Shown here: one piece after another, positions 31,901 to 45,200 of the stretch
Layout of the letters: every line of letters starts with the position of its first letter
How positions within the stretch are numbered: position 1 is the first letter of the stretch
Origin: Symbiodinium natans
Lineage: Eukaryota > Sar > Dinophyceae > Suessiales > Symbiodiniaceae
NCBI GenBank assembly: GCA_905221605.1
Contig: CAJNDS010001035.1
Location: forward strand, 638,501 to 702,500
Reading direction: 5' to 3'
DNA: 64,000 nucleotides
Notes under the pieces: model-generated
What the model was told of the DNA's origin: nothing
Databases searched by the model: none
What the model saw: the letters and a program-made list of their open reading frames with translations, nothing else
Position numbers and translations under genes: made by a program

Positions 31901-34900
31901 GATTCGTGAAGACCAAAGTTCTAGAGGAATCGATCCCGCACCTCTTGTCCGTCGGACTGTTAGACAGCCTAGGCGCATGCATCAATCTCCCGAACAACAC
32001 GGTCCATTTCAAGAATGCCCCCCAGGAAGCCAAGGTGACCCGAAGCAGATCGGGACACCGGGTGGTGAACGTCCTGCCCACGCAGAGGTTCGCAGCAGAG
32101 CTTGTTCCCGTGGACCTGATGTGTTCTAGTGCGAAGATTGAGGCCTGCGACTTTCAGATTCCATGCGCGACCGCAGAAGCATACAAGGGGGTCAGTCTGT
32201 TACAAGCAGAGTCGCATTTGCCGCACGGTGTTCATGACAATCGGTTTGAGAAGCCTGTGACGCTTGATCCCTGCTGTGAGAGTTCAGGGCTTGAGAGCAA
32301 CGCAAGCGCTAGTTTCCCGAACTCCTCCTTCACTCCTCCTGAGTCCGCGTCCTGTCATGTTCACTCATGTGGAGTCTCGGTGGCGCCGACTGGCCATTAC
32401 GATGCTGCAGTTCGCAATGACGACTGCCGCCCAGATGGTGAAGCTGTACTTGGAACAGAAGGCCATGAAACATCCTTCCAAGTCCATCGACAAGACGGAG
32501 TGGACTCCGGAGCAGCGCGCCTGCTCTCATCCACAATCGCATCAGCGCAGGGGTGGGAACCAGTGGGGAAGATGGACGCAGTGCGGACTATGTCTGGCAC
32601 GCACGTCATATGTCGCACAACTTTCCGCCAAGGCCAAAGCCAAAGCCAAGTCAAAGGGGAAAGAGACCAAATCGATCCACGAAAGCGTGGATGTTCAGGA
32701 AGCCATCAAGGATGCAGCCTCAAGAGCGGCCAGGGAGACAGCTCAGCAAATCAAGGCCGAGGAGCATGTGTCCAAGGCGGAGGTGGAGTCCCTGCTGGCC
32801 ATGTCAATCGAGGAGGTAGTGAAGCAACTACGCAAGCTAGACCAGTCAGTAAATGCTCTCACGCAGGAGAATGCCGCTCAGTGGCAGGTTCTTCGATCCA
32901 TGACGGCAGTGGCGGGGCAATCAATGGACTCCACAGCCACGGAAGTGCAGCAACATCAGGCTCAGCTGACCGCCATTGCAGAGCAACAACTTCTGGCAGC
33001 CATGAGCCCGCAAGGTCTGGGCTCTCAAAGCGGCTCCTGGATGGACGTGGAGCATCCAGCTCCCACTCATTTTGGAACTCCACCGTAATTCCGTGGGAGC
33101 ATGGAGTGAGCGAGGTGAGTGCGGAACGAGGCTTTCTCCTGTTCAGACTTTCTCCAGAGCTGCGCAAGTCTAGAGTGGAGCTTCCCGGGGAGCAAGATAT
33201 CGACAGGCGAGTGTTGCTGCAGATTCGACCTGATGGTTCCAATCAGACTGCGCAAGGCCTTTCAGATGCCACACATGTCAGATGCTGGTGTCCAGGGTTG
33301 CATGCGTTACTGTTGGATCAAGATGTGAGCGATGATCATCGTGTCAAGATTCCAGCTGATGTTAAGCAAAGGTGTGCTAAGCAAGTGTGCTCTACGACTC
33401 CAGCGTGTGATGCAACTCCAGAGATGTCAACAGACAGCTTGTGTTTTCCGGCTATGTCAGACGGTTCTTCAGATAGTTCTGACTCAGCTTCATCTTCCGA
33501 TACCTCTTCCGATTCAGAATCCGAAACGCAAGAAGAACCACAGCAGATGCCAAATTCCAGAGAGATGCCGAAGCCCACGGCCCGGGAGACTCAAATGATT
33601 GTCAAGTTGCATGTGAACTTGTCCCATCCTCCACGGGATCAGTTCTTGCGTATCCTCAAGGCGGCGGGCACAAAGGCTCACATTCTGAAATGGGTCCGCG
33701 ATGACATGACCTGTGCGCACTGTGATTTGCAGCGTCGACCTAGGCACAGACGTAAAGCAGCCATTCCTCCATCATATCGGTTTAACGAAGTTTTGGGGAT
33801 GGATGTGTTTTATGTGAACTTTATGCAAAAATCAGTGCCATTCCTGAACGTTGTGGACCATGGAACAGGGTTTCAGATGACCTGCGTTGTGCGCAACAAG
33901 CATCATGAAGTATCTGGTGGTACTCCGTGTTCTGCAGATGTATGGCGCACTTTTCAGACCACCTGGTTGAGATATTTCTTTGAGCCTGAGATAATTGTCA
34001 CAGATCAAGGGGCTGAATTTGAAGGGCGCTTTAGTCGGGGCCTAGAACAGCACGGAGTATTTCACTGGGTCGCAGCGCGTGAAGCTCCATGGCAAAACGC
34101 GCGAGCTGAACGGCATGGAGGCTGGCTGGCTAAAATCCAGACTGAGTGCTGAACTTGAGTCAGGAGCATGTGTTCTGGAAACCGTGTCAGATCTGGAAGA
34201 GTTCGTGTCAGCATTGACTTCCTGCAAAAATCAATGGTATAGTAGAGGTGGTTTTTCGCCTCTTCAGTTGATTTTTGGGCATGGTCCAAGAGTCCCCCAT
34301 GAACTCTTGACAGACGATGGCCCTGGCGAGCTCGGGCTGGCGGATCTTCATGCCGATCCCTTAGATGGTGACACCCCAGCAGCTGAATTTAGCAAGAGAT
34401 TTCAGATTCGTCAGAAAGCCAGAGAAAGGGCAATTCAACATGACGCTCGAGATCGTGTGGCAAGAGCCGGTCGGGCAAAGAGACACGAGATTAAGAACTG
34501 GAACGTGGGGCAGTGGGTGTACGTTTGGCGTCAGGCTGCTCCGTCTGTGCGCTCAACTACCTCTCAGATCTTATTGCCAAGGAGCAGGTGGGTAGGACCT
34601 GGTACAGTTGTGCTACAGCATGGCTCAACAGTGTGGGTGCAGGTACGAGCAAGACTTTGGAAGTGCGATACGAGGCAGCTCAGACCCGCTCTCAGAGAAG
34701 AAATTCTCGGGGTTCAGCTGGCGCAGGAATCGGATCTACGTGAACTTCTGCAGTCCGTGTCTCCAGGTGTCAGGGCCTCAGCCGTAGATGTTGCTCGCGA
34801 GGGTGATCCCCCTGCAGAAGCTTGGGAACCCACGCCGATTCATGAGCCCGAGACGCCGCCGCTTCTACCTCCCATACCAGAACAGCATCCCGCCATAGTA

Positions 34901-37900
34901 AGTCCTGAAGCACAAATTCCACAAGTACCAGTTCCTGTTGAACCATTTGCCCGCCAGGTGACCAGGGAAACTGATGTTCCTTCGCGACCTCATTCAACGA
35001 TTACGCACAGATCCTCAGATGCTTCAGAAACTGCTTCAGATCCTAAACGTCAGAGGCTACATGATCTGGCTCCAGGTGTGCAAGCGCGAGCGCCATCAGC
35101 TGCCTCTTCATCAGCCGCCACGCCCTCATCGCAACACGCAGCCTTTCGACATGATGATCCTCTGGAGCAAAGGATGCAAAGTGCTGCCCGAGAAATGATA
35201 GACTACGTTCACGCATCTCGGCGCTCAGGAGCTGAGCCATCCAGCGAAGATCAAGCTCTCTTCGATGCCATGTTCGCTTCCAACTCAGCAGAGATACCAG
35301 TTTCAGAAACGTACATCTTTGAGAATTTGGATTCTGGCTGGTGTTTTGTAGTTGGCAGTGGTAACGAGATAAGTCTCAAGGATCTAAACTCTGAAGAAAG
35401 ACTTCAGTTTGACAAATCTGACGCTGCAGAGTGGAAGGCTATAGTAGACACAGGAGCTGTGTTGGTGCTATCTCCAAATGAATCAGAACGTGTGAAGAAA
35501 CAGATGCCTCAGCGGATCATGACCAGTCGCATCGTGCGCCGGTGGAAGCCTCAACCTGGCATAGGCTGCAAGAAGGCCAAGTCAAGATGGTGTGTACATG
35601 GTCATCAGGATCATGATGCTCCTCAACTTAAAACCTTCAGCCCTACGCCAATGACTGAGTCCTTGTATCTCTTCCTGCTCATGGCGTTGGGGCTAGGTCT
35701 TTCGATTGACTTCGCAGACGTCAAAAATGCCTTTTGTCAATCAAATCCCATACAGCGCGCAGCGGGACCAGTCTACGCTGAGGCCTGTCCTGGATTGGGG
35801 CTTCCTCCAGGCACGCTGATACAACTGGTTGCGCCTGTTTACGGATTATTGGACGCTCCAAGGGCATGGCGAGAGACAGTCAAAGATCATTTAATCAATC
35901 AGCTGGGGTTTGAGCAAAACCCCTTTGAGAACTGTCTTTTTGTTCGTCGCAGGGCGGGCGCTGTGACGTCCATGATTCTTGTGGAGGTGGATGACCTAGT
36001 AATCGCCTCAGATGAGGAGTGCAAGGCCGAAATCAAAGACAGTCTTATGAAGAGATTCCAGTTTGGGCGTTGGGTGAGTAATGAAGAAGACTACGCAGGA
36101 CGAAGAGTGCGTGTACGCAGTGATCGCATCGAAGTTTTTCAAGACAAATACATTCTTGAGAATCTCTTCCCAATCAAGCTCCCCAAGGCCAGGCGCGGAC
36201 AACGAAAGGAGAAGCTGTTGGACGATGAGTTCGAAGCTGCCAGATCCCTTTTGTACAAAATCAGTTGGGTCGCAAAAGAAACTCGTCCTGAAGCTAGCGG
36301 CATGTGCTCTATCCTAGCCTCCCGGTTACACGAAGGCACAGTCGAAGACATTCACACCATGAACAAAATGGTTTCTCACCTGCGCAATACAGCGTCCAGA
36401 CCTTTGATCTTATGGAAGTTCGATATCGAAAATATGGCGTTCATAGTCGGGTCAGACGCAGGTGGTGTGGGATCACTGCCTCAATCGTGCGAAGGCGATG
36501 GTTCACCATCTGATGGAACGCAGGGCGCGTGGCTAGTCTTAGCTGCCGAGCGGCTCCCTACTGGAGCTGAAAGGGTCCGAGTATCACCGGTGTGCTGGAG
36601 ATCAGCCAAGTTGAAACGCCGGGTTCCCTCAACTCTAGCAGGAGAAGCGCTGGCTCTTAGTCAGGGTATGGCACAAGTAGTGTGGATGCAGGTTATGTTG
36701 AGAAGCGTTCTGGTCGGAGACGTGTCAGGTGAATGGGCTGACCAACTCTCGCCTTACATGATTGCGATGCCCTCCGCATCCCCACTATGTCATCGCAATC
36801 CTCAAGTTCATGTTATCGATGCAAAATCAGTGTTTGATGTGATTCAAAAAGAGGGAGGCTCCTCATCAAAACAAGACCGCCGGACTGCGATTGAACTCGC
36901 AATTGTTTCTGAGGCCATGAAGAGATCACAGGCTACTATTCGGTGGGTTCCACATTTCAAAATGTTTGTAGATGCTCTCACCAAGGCTGATATTTCCAAA
37001 GGAGCTGGAGCTCTACTACATCTACTGGGCTCTGGGAAGCTTCAACTCGTAGTTGAACATGACGAGTTATCTGAGCGAGCTCAAGACCCAAAGAGGAAGT
37101 TAAGATCCAAGGCGGCGTCAGATCGTCAGTTATTGCAAGAGACTGCGCAGTTAATGTCTATTGCTTCTGAGCCACTTGATATGCCCATTTGGCAGTATGC
37201 TAGGCTTGGTTCTCCGTACAGCTGGTTCATTCCAGATCTGAATCTCCCTACGGTGCCAAAGTGCTCAGGCTCATCAATCCTGTATGTCACGTCAACTTAA
37301 ATTGGATGGGACTGTCGCTTGAAGATTTAGACACCAGTCCTATTGACGTGACAGGTTCCATTGCATGCGCAGGATTCAACGGGTGAACGTGTTTGGCTCA
37401 AGGCCAACCGACAGCGGTGCAAGCAGATAGAGGAAAAGTGCCGACCTTTTCGATGCATTAGTGTGCACATCAGCTACAGCCGGTCCATGGGAAAATCGCG
37501 GGCCATCCCAATGCCCGGGCATGCCCAGGCAACATGGGTTCGGGCCTCGTTCCGTGCCGCTTCGCGGGGGAAAGAGGAAGACTCCAACATGTCAAGCCTC
37601 TATTTTTCTCGACGGCTTCCCTGGGCTCCTCGTGCTCCTTTCGTTTCAGAACACCCCGCGCTCCTCAACGCGGCCCTCTAGACCCTCGAAACCTCCTCAG
37701 AAGCCCACCAGGTCCTTAAGCTTCTTTTCCCCTCATCACCCTCGCAACGTTGAACTCCCAGTGAAAGATTTCTCCGAGGCGTGGAGGGAGGCCGCTGGCT
37801 GGGCGGCGCCGTCGGCCAACTCGCGGAGCTCCAGGAGCTGACCCTGAACTTTTGGGGGAACGAGCTCGGCTGGGGGCCCCGGAAGGTTGCAGGACCTCGG

Positions 37901-40900
37901 GGTTGGTGTGGGGGTCGCGGAGGGGGGGGGACATTCTAAAAACTTTCCAAGTTCGGGGGTAGAATGAATCCGCCGCTCGGGGAATCCGAGTGTAAGATGG
38001 AGTAAGACTCAGAGCAAGATGTTCAGTAAGGAATCAGGGAGTGACCTTTGGAACAAAGCGAAGAAGCAGATTCTGAGCAAGATGTACTAAAAGAAAACAA
38101 GAATTAATTTTGGAATAAATTCATCGAAGAAGCAGTGAGAAGGGCTGTAGAGAATTCTGTTGAGCCCGAAGACCCGAGGCAAATCAGCCCCTGGGCTCCG
38201 AATTCTGGGATCTCGCCATCCAACAAGAAGCATAACGGCGAGACTCCAAAGTCGAACCCCCAGGAGCGTTCGAGGCTCCAAACCCGGAGCCTTTAGGCAT
38301 GGCAGCCCCAAAAGGTCCAACATATCCAGCTTCTTTTAAGGTGTCAAGGGCTGATTTCCCTGATGAATCGTCGATCTATGGCGGCCTTGGTCGAGCTTGA
38401 GCATCCGACCGAGTCGGCTTTGGGCTTGGGGGCCGCTCGGGGTTGGATACATCCAGCGCTGCGAAAAGCGGAGTGAACTTGTCAGGTGAAATCCTGCATG
38501 GTGTGCGCGTACCTGTTTTCACCCCAATTGTCTTTTTTTACCGTCTCCGCCGAACGAGTAATCATATTCTGCTCATGGGCTCGACGCTTCGGGGTGGGGG
38601 GGATCACGCAAGTGGCGCAGCGGCGCCTAGGCGAGAGCGTGGCGTCGCGCGAAAACCTACAGGGAGCTGCGGAACATTGCGGGAACCAATGGGTGCCTAT
38701 AGCATGCCGCTCAATTTTGTGATTTCCTGTCTGGAGCCCGGAGCAGACTGCTCCTGACTTCATGGTGTTGGTGAGGTGAGTCTAGCAGAAGCATGCTGAA
38801 TTGTGTTTCTGTTGGGCAGATCTGATTTGCCATGCTTCGGATGCTCACGGAGTATCATCCAAGTTGCGAGAGTCACAAGACACCTCCATATCCTCACACC
38901 CTCCCAAACGTTTCACGCCCCAAACCCCGAAAGCCTTGTAGGCTGCCTGTAGGGTTCGGGAGCCTAGGGCGCCATCGCATGTGGCTGAGGTTTAGAACCC
39001 AGCCCGCAAAACCCCCCAACCCTGGGTATCAACGGTGCACTTCTCGATTGCTGTCGGCTTGAGTAACCAACGTCCGGTGGCGCAGGCGTAGCTTATGGTA
39101 TACGTGACGGTTGCCGCGGCGTGCGCATCATCCTTGCGACGGGGGCCTCACTCCAAATCCGGACTTTTGGCGGTTTAACGCCCGAGACTCGATGTCTCGA
39201 AGCCTATAGACTTCAGCCCGAAACTCTCTCAAGCCCAAGTTGGAGCCCTAAACGCCTCCAAGCTTCGAGCCTCGCCGCTTGCAGTAGACCCATGCCCGAG
39301 CATGTCCGATTTCATGGGCCCCGACTGCTGCGCGCGACTCTGGTCCGGCGACTTTTACATTCAAGATGGCAGGTATGGCTTATAAGCGGCCGCCCGCATG
39401 GACCCGTTTGAGTTGCACGTCTTGAAACGCCGTTTCGCAAGAAGCTCCGGAGATTTTTCTTGAAACGTTCCTTCTTTCACCTGTCAAGCGGTCAAGCGAG
39501 TCGGGGACGTTCTGAGGTTCTGTGGGATTCTAGGGCGAACGGTCGAGGTTGAATATTACTTGAGGCTGCGGGCTTCGGGCTTCCGGCTTTGCAGGGTTTA
39601 GGCATTCGATGACTCGTCGTGGTGAGCATCAGTTGAGTTTTTTCCCTTCGGACTTCTGGCATGGAGCATCGCCCGCCCCTGGCCTTTGTCCTGCATTCCA
39701 CGCATGCATGGCTTACCGTGTCGAGGGAGCGTGTCGAGGGGGCTCCAATCAAGCAATGGACGCGTACCATCATGCACCGCATGGCGAGAGATCCCTAAAC
39801 TGCGCTTGGGCGCATCGGCTCTGAGATGCAAGGGGTTCGGAGCTTGACGTCCTGTCCTGGGCCTTCGGGTTGTCCAATTTCTTCATCCAAAGCAGCCCTC
39901 GCCAGCCCCCAAGAATCACCATCTTCAAGCCCTGTGCATCGGAAAAACCGCCGCTGTGTTTCGTTGTGCGTGAGTTTTTTTTTCCTCTGAAGTTCGCGTG
40001 CCTCTCGCGGCGCCCCGAGGCGACGCAGGCTGCCAGCACCTCGCCGGCGGCTTGCGCAAGATACCCCGTCTGCAGAAGCTGAGCCTCGACTTGTGCGGCA
40101 ACTCCGTCGGCCCGGGGCCTCAGTGCCCTCAGCTCAGGCAGCTCTTTTAACAAAAAAAGGGGAGGAGAGCCGCCCGTTTTTTTGCAAGGCATCCTCTTTA
40201 AAGGAGTTTAAAGGTTGGCTTTCGGGAGCCTGAAGTGAGGCCCACGCAAGCGTTGCAAGGTTCATGCTCCCGGTTTGGGAGGGTCGGATTGAGACCCCCT
40301 TGCAGCCATTTTCGGAAGGATTGGGAGGCCGGTTCATGCGAACTTCGCGGGCCATCCCAATGCCCGGGTCATGCCGTGCCCTTTTGGGCATCTTAGAAAA
40401 AAGGAAGGTCTTCAACATGTCAAGCCTCTTATTTTCTCGACGGCATCCCTGTGCTCCTGTTTCTCCTTTCGTTTCCTAAGTCCTAGCCCTCCTGAACGCG
40501 GTCCCTCGAAAACCTCCCGGACCCTTTCGGCCCCCTGAAGCCCACCAAGTCTTTTAAGCTGATTTTTCTCATTATCACACCCTCCGAAGTTGCCAAGCCG
40601 AGGAGCTCCTGACAGGAACTCCCAGTGAAAGACCCTCCGAGGCGTGGAGGGAGGCCGCTGGCTGGGCGGCGCCGTCGGCGAACTCCCGGAGCTCCAGGAG
40701 CTGACCCTGGACTTTGGCAAGAACGGACTCGGCTGGGGGCCCCGGAAGGTTGCAGGACCTCAGGGGTTGGTGTGTCGGAGGTAGAATGAAAGCACCGCTC
40801 AAGGGAATCCCGAGTAAGTTGGAGAAAGGTTCTGAGCAAGATGTTGAGTAAGGAAACAGGGAATGAACTTTGGAATAATAAATCGAAGAAGCGGTGAGCT

Positions 40901-42220
40901 GTGGGCGCCCGCCTCAGCCACAACGAGACTCACAATCTGCAGAGCATTCCGTGAAGCCCTAAGCCCCGAGGCGGCCCCCCAGAACGCAAATCAGCCCCTG
41001 ATTTCAAATTCTGGGATTTTCCCTTCAAAAAAGAACTCCGAGACTCCAGACCTGTGGGTGCCCGAGAGCAAATCAGCCCCTGGGCACCGAATTCTGGGAT
41101 CTCCCCTTCCAACAACAAGGTCAAGCCAGGAACCCCAAAAACAATCCGAATGACACCAGTCCATTCCGTATGCACATTTTGCTCTGTCCTCCCAATATTA
41201 CTACTTTGTACTACAAGTCAACGAAAATCCCTCAGCTTCCCGCGCCGCCGTACGCGCCGTCGTACGCGCCGCAGTCCGCTCTCGCGCCCCTCCGGCTCTG
41301 TCCTCCCAGTATTACATTTGTACTACAATTCAACGAAAATCCCTCCGCTTCCCGCGCCGCCGTACGGGTCGTGTGCGCCGCAGTCCGCTCTCGCGCCCCT
41401 CCGGCTCTGTCCTCCCAGTACTACATTTGTACTACAATTCAACGAAAATCCCTCAGCTTCCCGCACCGCAGTACGCGCCGCAGTCCGTAATACATTCAAT
41501 GAAAATCCCTCCCGGTTGCGTTTTCATATCGTTTTCATCCCCGCTTCGCTTTCATCCCCGTTTCGTTTTCATCCTGCAGGCGGGACCCTGTTTCTTTTTC
41601 GCTCCGTCTCGTTGTGATCCCCGCGCCATGCTCGTTTCATCTTCATCCCCGTTTCGTTTCAACCCCGTTAGGTTTTCGTCCCGTGTCGTGATCCCCGCGC
41701 CATCCCCGTTTCGTTTTCACCCGTTTCGTTTTCATCCGGCCCTTCTGATCCCCACGCCATCCCTCTTTCGTTCTCATCCCCGCTTCGTTCATCCCCGCTT
41801 CGATTTCATCCCCGTTTCGCTTTCACCCCGCGCCGCCATTCCCCGGTATCACTCTCTCGCGTTTTGAACCTAAACGAGAACCCAACATCCGAGATGCTTT
41901 TGGGCTCCAAACCCGGAGCCTTTGGACATGGCAGCTCCAAAAGGTCGAACATATCCAGCTTCTTTGAAGGTGTCAAGAGAGAAGAGGTGATCTCCCTGAT
42001 GAATCGTCGATCTATGTCGGCCTTGGTTGAGCTCGAGCATCCGATCGAGTCGGGTTTGGGCTCGGGGTTGCATACATCCAATGCTGCGAAAAGCGGAGTG
42101 AACTTGTCAGGTGAAATCCTGCATGGGTGCGCGTACCTGTTTTCACCCCAATTGTCTTTTTGTTGCCGTCTTCGCCGAACGAGTAAACCAGATTCTGCCA
42201 GGCTCATGGGCTCGACGCTT

Positions 42221-42251
<31 letters not shown>

Positions 42252-45200
42252 CGGGGACCGCAATTGGCGCAGCGGCGCCTAGGCGAGAGCGCGGTGTCGC
42301 GCGAAAACCTATAGGTAGCTGCGGAACATTGCCGGAACCAATGGGTGCCTATAGCACGCCGCTTTTGTTTTGTGACTCCCTATATCTGGAGCCCGGAGTA
42401 GGCTGCTCCTGACTTCATGGTGTTGGTGAGGTGAGTCTAGTAGGAGCATGCTGAAATGTGTTGGTGTTGGGCTGATCTGACTTGCCATGCTTCGGATGCT
42501 CACGGAGATCATCCAAGTTTGCGAGAGTCACAAGACATCTCCATATCTGCACCCTTCCAAACGTTTCACACAGCGCCCCAAGCCGGCTGCCTGTAGGGTT
42601 CGGGAGCCTAGGGCGCCATCGCATGTGGCTGAGGTTTAGGATGCCAGGAGGGGACGCGGAAACCCAGCCCGCAAAACCCCCAACCCTGGCCATCAACGGT
42701 ACACTTCTCGATTCATGTCGGTTTGAGTAACCAACGTCCGGTGGCGCAGGCGTAGCTCATGGTAGGTGACGGTTGCGGCGTGCGCATCATCCTTGCAAAT
42801 TGGGGCCTCACTCAAAATCCGGGCTTTTGGCAGTTTAGCGCCCGAGACTCGATGTCTCGAAGCCAAGACTTTCAGCCCGAAACTCTCTCAAGCCCAAGTT
42901 GGAGCCCTGAGCGCCTCCAAGCTTCGAGCCTCGCCGCTTCCAGTAGACCGAGAGTCCGAGCATGCCCGAGCATGTCCGATGTCATGGGCCCCGACTTCTG
43001 CGTGCGACTCTGGTCCGGCGACTTATGCATGCAAGATGCCAGGTATGGCTTAAGCTGCCGCCCCGCATGAACCCGTTTGAGTTGCACGTCTCCAAACGCC
43101 ATTTCGCAAGAATCTCCGGAGATTTTTCTGAAACATTCCTTCTTTCACCTGTCAAGCGAGTAGCGAGTCGGGGGCGTTCTGAGGTTCTGTGGGATTCCAG
43201 GGCGAACGGCCGGGGTTGAATATTACTTGGAGTTGAGAGGCTGCGGGCTTCGGGCTTTGCAGGGTTTATCGTGGTTGAGCATCATTTGAGTTTTTTCCCT
43301 TCGGACTTCTGGCATGGAGCATCGCCCGCCCCTGGCCTTTGTCCTGCATTCCACGCATGCATGGCTTACCGTGTCGAGGGAGCGTGTCGAGGGGGCTCCA
43401 ATCAAGCAATGGACGCGTACCATCATGCACCGCATGGCGAGAGATCCCTAAACTGCGCTTGGGCGCATCGGCTCTGAGATGCAATGGGTTCGGAGCTTGA
43501 CGTCCTGTCCTGGGCCTTCGGGTTGTCCAATTTCTTCATCCAAAGCAGCCCTCGCAAGCCCCCAAGAATCACCATCTTCAAGCCCGGTGCATCGGAAAAA
43601 CCGCCGCTGTGTTTCGTTGTGCGTGAGTTTTTTTTTCCTCTGAAGTTCGCGTGCCTCTCGCGGCGCCCCGAGGCGACGCAGGCTGCCAGCACCTCGCCGG
43701 CGGCTTGCGCAAGATACCCCGTCTGCAGAAGCTGAGCCTCGACTTGTACAACAACTCCGTCGGCCCGGGGCCTCAGTGCCCTCAGCTCAGGCTCTTTTAA
43801 CAAAAAAAGGGGAGGAGAGCCGCCCGTTTTTTTGCAAGGCATCCTCTTTAAACGAAGCGCTGGAATCCTCTTTAAAGGATTTTAAAGGTTGGCTTTCGGG
43901 AGCCTGAAGTGAGGCCCACGCAAGCGTTGCAAGGTTCATGCTCCCGGTTTGGGAGGGTCGGATTGAGGCCCGCTTGCAGCCATTTTCGGAAGGATTGGGA
44001 GGCCGGTTCATGCGAACTTCGCGGGCCATCCCAATGCCCGGGTCATGCCGTGCCCTTTTGGGCATCTTAGAAAAAAGGAAGGTCTTCAACATGTCAAGCC
44101 TCTTATTTTCTCGACGGCATCCCTGTGCTCCTGTTTCTCCTTTCGTTTCCTAAGTCCTAGCCCTCCTGAACGCGGTCCCTCGAAAACCTCCCGGACCCTT
44201 TCGGCCCCCTGAAGCCCACCAAGTCTTTTAAGCTGATTTTTCTCATTATCACACCCTCCGAAGTTGCCAAGCCGAGTTCTCCGAGGCGTGGAGGGAGGCC
44301 GCTGCCTGGGCGGCGCCGTCGGCGAACTCCCGGAGCTCCAGGAGCTGACCCTGAACTTTCGCAGGAACGAGCTCGGCTGGGGGCCCCGGAAGGTTGCAGG
44401 ACCTCAGGGGTTGGTGTGCGGGTCGCGGAAGGGGGGGACGTTCCAAGCACGTTCCAAGGTCGGAGGTAGAATGAAAGCACCGCTCAAGGGAATCCCGAGT
44501 AAGTTGGAGAAAGGTTCTGAGCAAGATGTTGAGTAAGGAAACAGGGAATGAACTTTGGAATAATAAATCGAAGAAGCGGTGAGCTGTGGGCGCCCGCCTC
44601 AGCCACAACGAGACTCACAATCTGCAGAGCATTCCGTGAAGCCCTAAGCCCCGAGGCGGCCCCCCAGAACGCAAATCAGCCCCTGATTTCAAATTCTGGG
44701 ATTTTCCCTTCAAAAAAGAACTCCGAGACACCAAAGTCGAAGCGCCCGAGACTCGATGTCTCGAAGCCAAGACTTTCAGCCCGAAACTCTCTCAAGCCCA
44801 AGTTGGAGCCCTGAGCGCCTCCAAGCTTCGAGCCTCGCCGCTTCCAGTAGACCGAGAGTCCGAGCATGCCCGAGCATGTCCGATGTCATGGGCCCCGACT
44901 TCTGCGTGCGACTCTGGTCCGGCGACTTATGCATGCAAGATGCCAGGTATGGCTTATAAGCGGCCGCCCCGCATGGACCCGTTTGAGTTGCACGTCTTGA
45001 AACGCCGTTTCGCAAGAATCTCCGGAGATTTTTCTGAAACATTCCTTCTTTCACCTGTCAAGCGGTCAAGCGAGTCGGGGGCGTTCTGAGGTTCTGTGGG
45101 ATTCCAGGGCGAACGGCCGGGGTTGAATATTACTTGGAGTTGAGAGGCTGCGGGCTTCGGGCTTTGCAGGCTTTATCGTGGTTGAGCATCAGTTGAGTTT

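Larger units (their letters stand above)
30033..37478 (+). mobile_element. Near-complete Ty1/copia LTR retrotransposon
   Basis: Two direct repeats of 166 bp (30033-30198 and 37313-37478) read identically base for base, begin TG and end CA. Between them lie a tRNA-iMet-like primer site, a gag-like region with a zinc knuckle, protease, integrase, reverse transcriptase and RNase H in copia order, and a purine-rich tract. The element sits in an LRR-array intron, same strand as the gene. The empty site is preserved in other array copies (TTGGGAGGCCGGTTCATGCG at 40321-40340), where flanks GGGAGGCCG and GCCGG join, implying a target duplication of about 3-5 bp around GCCG. Identical LTRs mean a very recent insertion. 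Despite that the coding region is split by frame changes near 32330, 33085 and 34126, so this copy may need helper proteins or frameshifting. Confidence 0.95.
42840..44746 (+). repeat. 1.9-kb tandem duplication, left copy
   Basis: It runs from block C (42840) through type-A exon 43673 and type-B exon 44286 to the next block C (44747). Exons and introns are both nearly identical to the right copy, so the duplication is recent. Confidence 0.88.

Noticed and set aside
31473-32542. Minus-strand open frames inside the copia element
   Set aside because: Antisense of gag/pol with no domain of their own.
42223-42251. Long G-run as a functional G-quadruplex element
   Set aside because: Length differs between the three block D copies and homopolymers are error-prone; no evidence beyond composition.
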